From: Streptomyces fumanus
GTDB taxonomy: Bacteria > Actinomycetota > Actinomycetes > Streptomycetales > Streptomycetaceae
NCBI RefSeq assembly: GCF_014655295.1
Contig: NZ_BNBI01000001.1
Location: forward strand, 1 to 64,000
Direction of reading: 5' to 3'
DNA: 64,000 nt
Shown: positions 51,350-59,459 of the stretch, piece after piece
Position numbering within the stretch: position 1 is the first letter of the stretch
Layout of the letters: every line of letters starts with the position of its first letter
The notes under the pieces: generated by a model
What the model was told of the DNA's origin: nothing
What the model saw: only the letters and a program-made list of their open reading frames with translations
Database searches by the model: none
Translations under genes and position numbers: made by a program

Positions 51350-52615
51350 ATGAGCATCGACGAACGCGACGGCGACCGCGGCCCACGCACCCGGACCGTG
51401 GCGGTGGCGGGCGTACGGGGACTGGCGCTGGCCCTGATCAGCCTGCCGGGGGCGGTGGTGTGCTTCGTCCTGGCCGCGGTGTCCATCGCGCTGATCCCGA
51501 TCGGGGTCGGCCTGGTCACCACCCCCTATGTGCTGACCGGCGTACGGGCCTTCGCGGACCGGCGGCGGGTGCTCGCCGCCGAGTGGGGCGGGGTGCGCAT
51601 CCCGCGGGCGTACCGGCCGCTGCCGCAGGGCGCCAACCCCTGGGCCCGCACCTTCGGGATGCTCGGCGACCCGGCGACCTGGCGGGATCTGTGCTGGCTG
51701 GTGGTGGACATGACGGCGGGCTTCGGCACCGCGCTGCTGCCCGCCGCGCTGCTGCTCTACCCGCTGGAGGGCTTCGCCATCGCCGCCGGACTGTGGCGGG
51801 TGCTGCCGGACAGCTACTGGTACGGGTTCGTACGGGTCACCGGGCAGGCGGCCGCGCTGGGCGCCGCCGCGCTGGCGGCCGCGCTGCTGGTGGCGGCGTA
51901 CCTGCTGGTACCGGCGCTGCTGCGCGGCCACTTCCTGCTCACCCGGGCCGTGCTCGGCTCCGGATCGGGCGAACTCGCCGAGCGGGTCCGGGTGCTGACC
52001 GAGACCCGGCGGGACGCGGTGGACACCTCCGCGGCCGAACTGCGCCGGATCGAACGGGACCTGCACGACGGGGCGCAGGCCCGGCTGATCGCCATGGGCA
52101 TGGACCTGGGCACCGCCGAGGCGCTGCTCGACAAGGACCCGGAGCAGGCCCGGCAGGTGCTGGCGCGGGCCCGCCGGTCCTCCGCCGACGCCCTGGACGA
52201 ACTGCGGGACCTGGTGCGCGGCATCCACCCGCCGGTCCTCGCCGAACGCGGCCTGGGCGACGCCGTGCGGGCCCTCGCCCTGCGCCTGCCGGTCACCACC
52301 GAGGTCACCGTGGAACTGCCCGGCCGGGCCGGAGCGCCGGTGGAGTCGGCCGCGTACTTCGCGGTCAGCGAGGTCCTCACCAACGCCGTGAAGCACTCCG
52401 GCGCCGACCGGATCTGGGTCGACCTGCACCACACCGACGGGTTCCTGCGGATCGCGGTCACCGACAACGGCCGGGGCGGGGCGGTGATCGGCGCCGGGTC
52501 GGGGCTGTCCGGGGTCGAACGCCGGCTCGGTACATTCGACGGCGTCCTCGCCGTCGGCTCCCCCGCGGGCGGCCCCACCATGGTCACCATGGAGATCCCT
52601 TGCGCGTTGTCCTAG
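51350..52615 (+). CDS. two-component sensor histidine kinase (HisKA_3 type)
   Basis: A 421-residue sensor kinase with membrane helices at about residues 23-45, 47-70, 125-150 and 160-195, a phospho-acceptor region RRIERDLHDGAQARLIAMG, an ATPase site NAVKHSGADR and DNGRGGAVIGAGSGLSGVERR. No outside sensor loop of size, so membrane or cytoplasmic sensing is likely. It overlaps the regulator by 16 bases. Confidence 0.92.
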   Translation: MSIDERDGDRGPRTRTVAVAGVRGLALALISLPGAVVCFVLAAVSIALIPIGVGLVTTPYVLTGVRAFADRRRVLAAEWGGVRIPRAYRPLPQGANPWARTFGMLGDPATWRDLCWLVVDMTAGFGTALLPAALLLYPLEGFAIAAGLWRVLPDSYWYGFVRVTGQAAALGAAALAAALLVAAYLLVPALLRGHFLLTRAVLGSGSGELAERVRVLTETRRDAVDTSAAELRRIERDLHDGAQARLIAMGMDLGTAEALLDKDPEQARQVLARARRSSADALDELRDLVRGIHPPVLAERGLGDAVRALALRLPVTTEVTVELPGRAGAPVESAAYFAVSEVLTNAVKHSGADRIWVDLHHTDGFLRIAVTDNGRGGAVIGAGSGLSGVERRLGTFDGVLAVGSPAGGPTMVTMEIPCALS

Positions 52616-53256
52616 CCGAAGACCTCTTCCTGCTGCGCGACGGGCTGGCCCGGCTGCTGGAGGCGCACGGCTTCCAGATCGCCGCGGCCGTCGAGTCCGG
52701 CCCCGAGCTGACCCGGGCGCTGGCCGAACTCGACCCGGACGTCGCCGTGGTCGACGTCCGCCTGCCGCCCACGCACACCGACGAGGGCCTGCAGTGCGCG
52801 CTGCGGGCCCGCCAGGAGCGGCCCGGGATGCCGGTGCTGGTGCTCTCCCAGCACGTGGAGCAGCTCTACGCGCGGGAACTGCTGGCCGACGGCGGCGGCG
52901 GGGTCGGGTACCTGCTGAAGGACCGGGTCTTCGACGCGGACCAGTTCGTGGACGCCGTACGCCGGGTCGCGGCGGGCGGTACGGCGATGGATCCGCAGGT
53001 CATCCAGCAGTTGCTAAGCCGGCGCGGGGCGGAGAGCCGGCCGCTGGCGCGGCTGACGCCCCGGGAGCGGGAGGTGCTGGAGCTGATGGCGCAGGGCCGG
53101 ACCAACGCGGCGATCGCCGGGCGGCTGGTCGTCACCGAGCGCGCGGTCGCCAAGCACACCGCGAACATCTTCGCCAAGCTCGGCCTGGAGGTCTCGGACG
53201 ACGACAACCGGCGGGTCCTGGCGGTCCTGGCCTACCTCGACCACGGCCGGGAGTGA
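52600..53256 (+). CDS. NarL-family response regulator (TTG start)
   Basis: A 218-residue regulator: receiver with VLAEDLFLLRDGL, phospho-acceptor Asp in VAVVDVRLPPTH near residue 50, Lys in YLLKDRVF, then a LuxR-type helix-turn-helix (LTPREREVLELMAQGRTNAAIAGRL). The only start with a ribosome site is TTG at 52600, with GGAG 7 bases upstream, inside the end of the kinase gene, so the two are coupled. The pair lacks an adjacent obvious target. Confidence 0.92.
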   Translation: MRVVLAEDLFLLRDGLARLLEAHGFQIAAAVESGPELTRALAELDPDVAVVDVRLPPTHTDEGLQCALRARQERPGMPVLVLSQHVEQLYARELLADGGGGVGYLLKDRVFDADQFVDAVRRVAAGGTAMDPQVIQQLLSRRGAESRPLARLTPREREVLELMAQGRTNAAIAGRLVVTERAVAKHTANIFAKLGLEVSDDDNRRVLAVLAYLDHGRE

Positions 53257-53373
53257 CGCCCCGGCGGCGATCGCCGTGACGGCTGAACACCCGTGGGGCG
53301 CCCCGCGTATGGAAGGGCGCCGCTTCACTCCTGTCGGGCGCCTCGCTGCCCGCAAGGAAGTCAGAGGAGTTCC

Positions 53374-54858
53374 ATGGGACGCAACACACGGAAACGCCGT
53401 ACGTCACCGGTCACCAAGGCCCTGGCCGGGGCGGCGGCCCTGGCGCTCGGCGGGGGCGGGCTGGTCTGGGCCAACTTCTACGCGTCGGCCCATGAGCCGG
53501 GCCCGTCGCAGCACCGGACCCGGGCGGCCGGCGCTCAGATCGCCACGATCAAGTGCCCGGACGTCGGCCAGAGACTGCGGAACGTGCCCCGGGGGGCGCG
53601 CGCCGGCGTGGACCGGGAGCTGGCGCGACTGGACCAGCAGATCACCGAGGCGTACGCCAGGCTGGCGTCGACCCGCCAGGCGCAGTCCGGCGACCCGGAC
53701 TTCGTGCGCAACGCGATCCTCGGGCCGCTGAAATCCCAGCGCAGCGCGGCCCTGGAGCGGATCGGGACCGACATCCGCCGGGTGGGCGGCACCGCCCCGA
53801 AGGGCCTGGGCCGGTTCGCCGGGTGCAAGGGCATGGGCGCCGGCCGGCCGGACGGCAACGGCGGCGGCCAGAACGGCGGCGGGCAGAACGGCGGCGGGCA
53901 GAACCCCGGTGACAACGGAAACGGCAACGGGGCCGCGGGCCCGGTCGCCGGTGACTTCGTCGACATCACCACCGTCGAACCCGGCGCCGGGGGCCTGCCG
54001 AACGGGCTGGCCGCCGACGGCGACAGCGGGTCCACGGGCTCGTTCACCACCCGGTGCGGGGTCAACGAGAACAACCTGTTCAACAGCGACAACATCATCG
54101 TCGCCCCCGGTGTCGACAACGGCGCCCACCACACCCACGACTACGTCGGCAACCAGGGCAACACCGCCTTCGCCAGCGACCAGGACCTCGCGGGCGCCGC
54201 CACCTCCTGCCGGAACCAGGGCGACCGGTCGACGTACTACTGGCCGGTGCTGCGGCTCCAGGACGGCACCGCGGAGTTCGACGCCGGTGACCTCGGCGGC
54301 GGTGCCGAGGGCAACGTCGGCAAGATCCTCAAGGCCCGGGAGGCCGAGATCAGGTTCGTCGGGAACAAGCGGGGCGATGTCGTCGCGATGCCGAAGTTCC
54401 TGCGGATCATCACCGGCGACGCCAAGGCGTTCACCAACGGCCTGGCCAACGCCAACACCGCGTGGAGCTGCACCGGCTTCGAGGACCGCCGGCTCACCGA
54501 CAAGTACCCGATCTGCCCGGACGGCAGCCAGGTGGTGCGCACGGCCAACTTCCAGAGCTGCTGGGACGGCCGGAACATCGACAGCGCCAACCACCGCGAC
54601 CACGTCGCCTTCGTCCGGCCGGACGGGAGCTGCCCGAACGGCTTCCAGGCCATCCCGCAGTTGCAGATCCGCCTGGTGTACGACGTGCCGGCCCCGGCCG
54701 TGCGGAACGGACGGGTGCGCAACCCGTACGCGGTGGACGGCTTCCCGGAGCAGTTGCACAAGCCGGTCACCGACCACAACGACTTCATCAACGTCATGGA
54801 CGAGGAGCTGATGGACGAGGTCGTCCGGTGCGTCAACAGCGGTGCGGACTGCGACTAG
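53374..54858 (+). CDS. secreted DUF1996 protein
   Basis: A 494-residue secreted protein. A signal or anchor lies at about residues 12-35 ([23 protein letters not shown]), then a helical N-domain ([23 protein letters not shown]), a Gly/Asn-rich linker with GGGQN repeats near residue 155, and DUF1996 from about residue 210 to the end ([39 protein letters not shown]). DUF1996 is found in fungal and actinobacterial secreted proteins of unknown role. Several cysteines suggest disulfides. The ATG has GAGGAG 7 bases upstream. Confidence 0.87.
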   Translation: MGRNTRKRRTSPVTKALAGAAALALGGGGLVWANFYASAHEPGPSQHRTRAAGAQIATIKCPDVGQRLRNVPRGARAGVDRELARLDQQITEAYARLASTRQAQSGDPDFVRNAILGPLKSQRSAALERIGTDIRRVGGTAPKGLGRFAGCKGMGAGRPDGNGGGQNGGGQNGGGQNPGDNGNGNGAAGPVAGDFVDITTVEPGAGGLPNGLAADGDSGSTGSFTTRCGVNENNLFNSDNIIVAPGVDNGAHHTHDYVGNQGNTAFASDQDLAGAATSCRNQGDRSTYYWPVLRLQDGTAEFDAGDLGGGAEGNVGKILKAREAEIRFVGNKRGDVVAMPKFLRIITGDAKAFTNGLANANTAWSCTGFEDRRLTDKYPICPDGSQVVRTANFQSCWDGRNIDSANHRDHVAFVRPDGSCPNGFQAIPQLQIRLVYDVPAPAVRNGRVRNPYAVDGFPEQLHKPVTDHNDFINVMDEELMDEVVRCVNSGADCD

Positions 54859-54883
54859 TCCGCACCGGCCGTCCCCCCACCCC

Positions 54884-54917
54884 GGGGCCGGTGGCGGGAG
54901 CTTCCGCCACCGGCCCC
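54884..54917. terminator. bidirectional terminator, 14-bp stem
   Basis: GGGGCCGGTGGCGG (54884-54897) pairs exactly with 54904-54917 around GAGCTT, between convergent genes. Confidence 0.85.
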
Positions 54918-54926
54918 GCGGGGTCG

Positions 54927-55331
54927 TCAGCCCTGGTGCCCGGCGTGGTCCGTCCCGTGCCGGGTGCCCTCCTCCAGCGTGCCGCCGAGCCGGTCGCGCA
55001 GGCCGGCCACCACGTCCCGGTGGCCGACCGCGACCCACTTGCGGCCGACCAGGTAGTAACCGCCGTAGTCCTTGGCGGTGTCGATCCACTCGCGCTGGCC
55101 GCGGTCGGTGGCGAAGGTGGCGAGGACGTACGTCTCCTCGCCGTCGGCGCAGATCGCCTGGCGGATCTCGTCGGCGTCGGTCCGCAGGTCCGGCTCGCAC
55201 CGCGCCTCGGCGGCCAGGTGCTCCAGGCTGCCCGTGGCCGTCTCCGGCCCGGCCGTCCCGCCGTCCGCGCCGGCCGAGCAGCCTGCCACCAGCACCAGCC
55301 CCGCCATGAGCATCGCTCGGGTCACCCTCAT
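54927..55331 (-). CDS. secreted lipoprotein, unknown function
   Basis: A 134-residue lipoprotein precursor: a short basic N-terminus, hydrophobic segment and lipobox VLVAGCSAG, then an acidic domain with two more Cys (EARCEPD, QAICADG) and YYLVGRKWVAVG. The ATG at 55331 has GGAGGAGCGG upstream. It may be an outside binding or immunity-like lipoprotein; nothing specific is recognised. Confidence 0.8.
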   Translation of the reverse strand: MRVTRAMLMAGLVLVAGCSAGADGGTAGPETATGSLEHLAAEARCEPDLRTDADEIRQAICADGEETYVLATFATDRGQREWIDTAKDYGGYYLVGRKWVAVGHRDVVAGLRDRLGGTLEEGTRHGTDHAGHQG

Positions 55332-55600
55332 CCGCTCCTCCACTCCCCTTCCGGCGGCACACCCCGCCCGGCCCCCGGCAGGGGCCCGCACATGTCGATA
55401 CGTCCGACGGGCCGCGCGTACTCAAGGGAGGGAAATCGGACGGACAAAAGCGACCGACCGTTCACCGAACGTTCATGCTAGGATCCCCGCTGATGGTCGC
55501 AGTAGTTGGGGAATGTTGGACTGTATCCATGCGACTGCCAACACGTTGATTCCGCCTCTGCTCCGTCGCGACTTCTCGTCCACGTCAAGCAGAGGATCAC

Positions 55601-57040
55601 ATGAAACGCATCCTGATCCAGGCCGGCAACAACCCGTTCGACGTGCCCTCGGTGGAAAGCACCCTGGTACGCAACAGCATTCGGGGCAACGTCGGAAACC
55701 TGATGTACACCAACGCGGCCTACAAGCACCTTTCGGTGCCGGGCCGCACCGAGATACAGGTGGACACCAAGCATTTCCGGGACCTCACCGTCGAGGACGC
55801 GGACCGGATCAACGACTCCTGTGACGTGTTCGTCATCCCGATGGCGAACGCCTTCAAGAAGAAGTTCGTACCGCACCTGAACATCCTGGCCGACGTGGTC
55901 GGCAGGCTGAAGGTGCCGGTGGTCGTCCTCGGCGTCGGCGCCCAGGCGACCCTGGACAACGACACCTCCTACCTCAGCCCCGTCAACGACGCCGTCAAGC
56001 GGTTCATCGGCGCGGTCCTGGACCGCTCCGCCTCCATCGGCGTCCGCGGCGAGTTCACCCAGCGCTACCTCAACGAGCTGGGCTTCCAGGGCGTCGACGT
56101 CATCGGCTGCCCCTCCACCTTCCTGCGCGGCCCCGGCTTCCGGATCGACCACACGGCGGGCCGGTCGCTGCCGGACAACCCCCGGATCGCCCTGTCCACC
56201 GCGCTGCGGCTGGCCAACTCCGGGCTCGCCTCCAAGCTGAACGCCGCCATCCTGCGGCAGTTCCCGGACCTGACGTACTTCGCGCAGGAGGGCCGGGACC
56301 TCCAGACGCTGTTCTGGGGCGACACCTCGATCGCGGCCGGGCAGAGCATGCCGATGCCCGACCTCGCCTCGCACCCGCTGATCCGCTCCGCCGACGTGTG
56401 CGTGCCGCTGGAGCCGCACAGTTGGATCGACACGCTGGCCGGCTACGACTTCGCGCTCGGCACCCGCATCCACGGCAACATCGCCGCGCTGGTGGCCGGC
56501 ACCCCGGCGTTCGTCTTCGCCCACGACTCCCGGACGCTGGAACTCTCCCGCTACCACCACATCCCGCACCGGCCGCTGACCGAGCTGCGCCCGGACACCG
56601 AGGTCGCCGACCTCTACGCGGAGACCGATTACACGGCATTCAACGAGCACTACGACGAGGGTTTCCGGCGCCTGCTCGACTTCATGACGAGGAACGGCCT
56701 GGAAAACACCTACGAGCACGGTGACGGCGGCGAGGCGTACGACAAGAAGGTCGCCGCCACCGAATTCACCGCGCCCTACCGGCGTCCGGAAACCGTGGAC
56801 CAGGACGACCTGCTGTTCCGCATCACCCTGCTCCGCGAGCAGAACAAGGACGTCGCCGCGCATGCCGCGCGGGTCGAGAAGAAGGCCGCCGCGCAGGCCG
56901 GCCGGATCAGGAAACTGGAAGCGGAACTCGCCGCGGTGAAGAAGGCCACGGAAAAGCGGCTGGCCGCCCTCGAGGCGCGGGCGGCGGACAACCGCCCCGG
57001 AAAGGCCGGCCGTCTGATGAAGCGGCTCTCCGCCAAGTAG
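55601..57040 (+). CDS. polysaccharide pyruvyl transferase family protein with C-terminal coiled coil
   Basis: A 479-residue protein of the PS_pyruv_trans family, which adds pyruvyl ketals from PEP to wall sugars or related polymers. Visible segments: RILIQAGNNP, DVFVIPMANAF, VVVLGVGAQAT, SIGVRGEFTQRYLN, and the substrate-loop LGTRIHGNIAALVAGTPAFVFAHDSRT, typical of the family. The last 70 residues are a charged coiled coil (RVEKKAAAQAGRIRKLEAELAAVKKA) not found in simple members. The ATG follows CAGAGGATCACATG. It faces a wall-polymer glycosyltransferase gene, pointing to cell-surface glycopolymer modification. Confidence 0.88.
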   Translation: MKRILIQAGNNPFDVPSVESTLVRNSIRGNVGNLMYTNAAYKHLSVPGRTEIQVDTKHFRDLTVEDADRINDSCDVFVIPMANAFKKKFVPHLNILADVVGRLKVPVVVLGVGAQATLDNDTSYLSPVNDAVKRFIGAVLDRSASIGVRGEFTQRYLNELGFQGVDVIGCPSTFLRGPGFRIDHTAGRSLPDNPRIALSTALRLANSGLASKLNAAILRQFPDLTYFAQEGRDLQTLFWGDTSIAAGQSMPMPDLASHPLIRSADVCVPLEPHSWIDTLAGYDFALGTRIHGNIAALVAGTPAFVFAHDSRTLELSRYHHIPHRPLTELRPDTEVADLYAETDYTAFNEHYDEGFRRLLDFMTRNGLENTYEHGDGGEAYDKKVAATEFTAPYRRPETVDQDDLLFRITLLREQNKDVAAHAARVEKKAAAQAGRIRKLEAELAAVKKATEKRLAALEARAADNRPGKAGRLMKRLSAK

Positions 57041-57060
57041 CGGACCGGCGGACGCGCTCC

Positions 57061-57097
57061 GGCCCCGCCGCACCGGTTCCTCCGGTGCGGCGGGGCC
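57061..57097. terminator. bidirectional terminator, 16-bp stem
   Basis: GGCCCCGCCGCACCGG (57061-57076) pairs exactly with 57082-57097 around TTCCT, between convergent genes. Confidence 0.88.
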
Positions 57098-57122
57098 GTT
57101 TCGCGCGGCGGGGCCGTCTGGC

Positions 57123-59276
57123 TCAGCCGGCCGGGTCCACCAGTCCGGCGAGGTCCGCCGGGTCGGTCTGCTCGGCCGGGTCGGTGCGGTCCGTCTGGTG
57201 CAGGGCCGAGACCTCGGCCGACTCGGCGATGTTGTCCGAGTCGGTGCGCTGCGAGGGGATGGTCAGCCGGGGCAGTCCCTCGCCGGCGTCCTCCGCCAGC
57301 TCCCGGGCGGCCCGCTCGGCCAGGGCGAGGGCCGCCGCGTTGAACCGCTCCATGGAGGTGGGGCGGTCCGGGCCGAGCACGTACTCCTTGAGCGTGCGGC
57401 GGTGCGGGGCCATCGGGTCGTGCCGCGGCTCGCGCACCGACCGCAGGATCTCCGGCAGCCGGGTGCAGTCGCGGTCCAGCAGATAGGCGCCGCCCGCGGT
57501 GGTGTACGCGGCCCGGAAGTCCTCGTCGGGCAGGTCGTGGGCGTTGGTCAGGACGTACGGCTTGAGGCTGGCGACGAAGTCGGCGACCACCGAGGAGACG
57601 TCGCTGATCAGCATGTCGGCCTGGTTGAAGCACTCGTACAGGCTGGGCAGGCGCTTGCGGATGATGTGGTGCCGGACGCCGCTGCGGCTCTCCCAGAAGA
57701 CGCGGTGCCACTCGTCGTTCAGGGCCTGCCACTCGGCCGCGCCGTCCCGGTCGGGGACGCGGGCGTCGCGGGTCTGCTGGGCGTCGTCGCCGTCGAGCCG
57801 GCCGGCCAGTTCGTCGAGCCGGGTCTGGATCTCCTTCAGCCGCAACTGGGCGGCGGCGATCGCGGCCTCGGCCGCGGCGCCCCCGTGCCGCTCGTTGTCG
57901 GTGCGGAGCAGTTCCCGGATCGCGGCGTCCGCCTCGGCGGCCTCGCGGGAGCGCTTGCCGGTGAGCGGGTGCGGCTTGTAGATGACCCGGACGTTCTCCG
58001 CGAGGAGCCGCTCGACCAGGGTCACGCCCATCGGGATCAGCGAGGTGTGGCAGTCGTCGTCGCTCCAGCCCTCCCAGGTCGGGGCGTACAGCACGACCGG
58101 CTCCGGGCCGGGCACGTGGTCGGCGTGCAGCCGGATCGGGGCGAGCTGCGGGCGGCCCACCTCGACGATGGCCTTGTCGCTGATGGCGTGCCGGACGCGC
58201 TGGTAGCGGTCGCGGCCGGCCCGGCCGGCCACCCAGATCTCGTCGTAGACCTTGCTGACGCGGTTGCTGCTGGCGAGCTTGTCGCTGTCGCCGTGGCCGA
58301 TGAAGACGTGCTTGGCCTCGGCGATGCGCAGCATGTGCACGTTCTTGCCGGCGTTGCCGGGGTAGAGGACCACCCGCACCTCGGACAGGTCCAGCTTGGC
58401 CACGTCGTCCGCCTTGGGCACGCAGACCACGGGTATCCAGGTGCGGCTCAGGAAGCGGAACGAGGGGCGCTCGCGCAGCACGATCAGCGGGCGCAGGTCG
58501 AGCCGCTCCAGCGTCTCGATCCACATGTTGACCTGGTACATGAAGTCCCGGGAGACCGCGGCGAAGCTGAAGTAGAGCGCCACCTGGGGCCGGTAGTCGG
58601 CCAGTTGCCCGTTGAGCGCGGCGATCACGTCGTCCGGCGTGGGCATCCGGCGCACCCGGCGCAACTGCCACAGCAGCGCCGCCAGCGCCAGCACCGACAG
58701 TCCGATGGTCAGCGCGAAACCGGCGTACGCCACCGTCCAGGTCCCGATGGCCAGCGCGGCCACCAGCGCCGCGTGGCCGGGCAGGTCGAGGTGGAGCAGC
58801 TTGCGCAGGAACCGCCGGTAGAGCAGGGCCGGCGGCTGCTTCGGGATGCCTGCGCCGCTCATGTCGAGGTTGCGCACGATGACCGGCAGGGTCCGCCGCG
58901 CCCGGATGATCCGGTGCACCGCCGAGTACAGCATCATGATCGCGAAGTGCACGGTGAACACGGCCAGCGCGGCGACCAGCAGCAGCTCCGGGGCGTTCAT
59001 CCGCTCGGCGAGGGCGAGCAGCATCGCCGTCCGGGCCGCGAACCGCATGGTGCGGGTCATCTGCAGCGAGGCGAGCCTGCGGATGAACCCGGGAGCCCGG
59101 GAGTGCAGCATCTCGTCCGTGAGATAACTCACGGCCGACGCCGCGGCGAAGCCCCAGAGCGACGGCAGCAGCGCGAACACGGGCAGTGCCGCGAAGCTGG
59201 CGCCGAACAGGAACACCAGGAGTAGGTCGGCTTTGCCACGCACGCGCAGGACAGAGCACAACCAACGGATCATCAT
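57123..59276 (-). CDS. CDP-glycerol glycerophosphotransferase-like (TagB/TagF family) membrane protein
   Basis: A 717-residue protein. The N-terminal 210 residues hold several membrane helices; about residues 215-660 form a TagB/F-type GT-B domain: GNAGKNVHM, FIGHGDSDKLASSN, VLYAPTWEGWSDDD, VIYKPHPLTGK and MLISDVSSVVADFVASLKP. A coiled-coil insert (EAAIAAAQLRLKEIQTRLDELAGRL) lies near residue 455. The C-terminal tail is acidic. The family builds teichoic acids; here the polymer is unknown. A start at 59273 is an alternative. It converges with the pyruvyl transferase. Confidence 0.87.
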   Translation of the reverse strand: MMIRWLCSVLRVRGKADLLLVFLFGASFAALPVFALLPSLWGFAAASAVSYLTDEMLHSRAPGFIRRLASLQMTRTMRFAARTAMLLALAERMNAPELLLVAALAVFTVHFAIMMLYSAVHRIIRARRTLPVIVRNLDMSGAGIPKQPPALLYRRFLRKLLHLDLPGHAALVAALAIGTWTVAYAGFALTIGLSVLALAALLWQLRRVRRMPTPDDVIAALNGQLADYRPQVALYFSFAAVSRDFMYQVNMWIETLERLDLRPLIVLRERPSFRFLSRTWIPVVCVPKADDVAKLDLSEVRVVLYPGNAGKNVHMLRIAEAKHVFIGHGDSDKLASSNRVSKVYDEIWVAGRAGRDRYQRVRHAISDKAIVEVGRPQLAPIRLHADHVPGPEPVVLYAPTWEGWSDDDCHTSLIPMGVTLVERLLAENVRVIYKPHPLTGKRSREAAEADAAIRELLRTDNERHGGAAAEAAIAAAQLRLKEIQTRLDELAGRLDGDDAQQTRDARVPDRDGAAEWQALNDEWHRVFWESRSGVRHHIIRKRLPSLYECFNQADMLISDVSSVVADFVASLKPYVLTNAHDLPDEDFRAAYTTAGGAYLLDRDCTRLPEILRSVREPRHDPMAPHRRTLKEYVLGPDRPTSMERFNAAALALAERAARELAEDAGEGLPRLTIPSQRTDSDNIAESAEVSALHQTDRTDPAEQTDPADLAGLVDPAG

Positions 59277-59459
59277 GGGCAGGATTCCTCTTCCAGTGAC
59301 GCATGCGGCCGCGCGGGAGCCGCGGTACGCCCGTTCGACTCGTAACCAGGGTAGATGGTTGTAGTACAGCGTCAGTACACGGGAAATTCACCTGGATTCG
59401 GTGGGTGACCGGTCCGTGCCGCGCGGTGACCAAGCGCCCGCCCGCTCGTTCTGCCAAGC

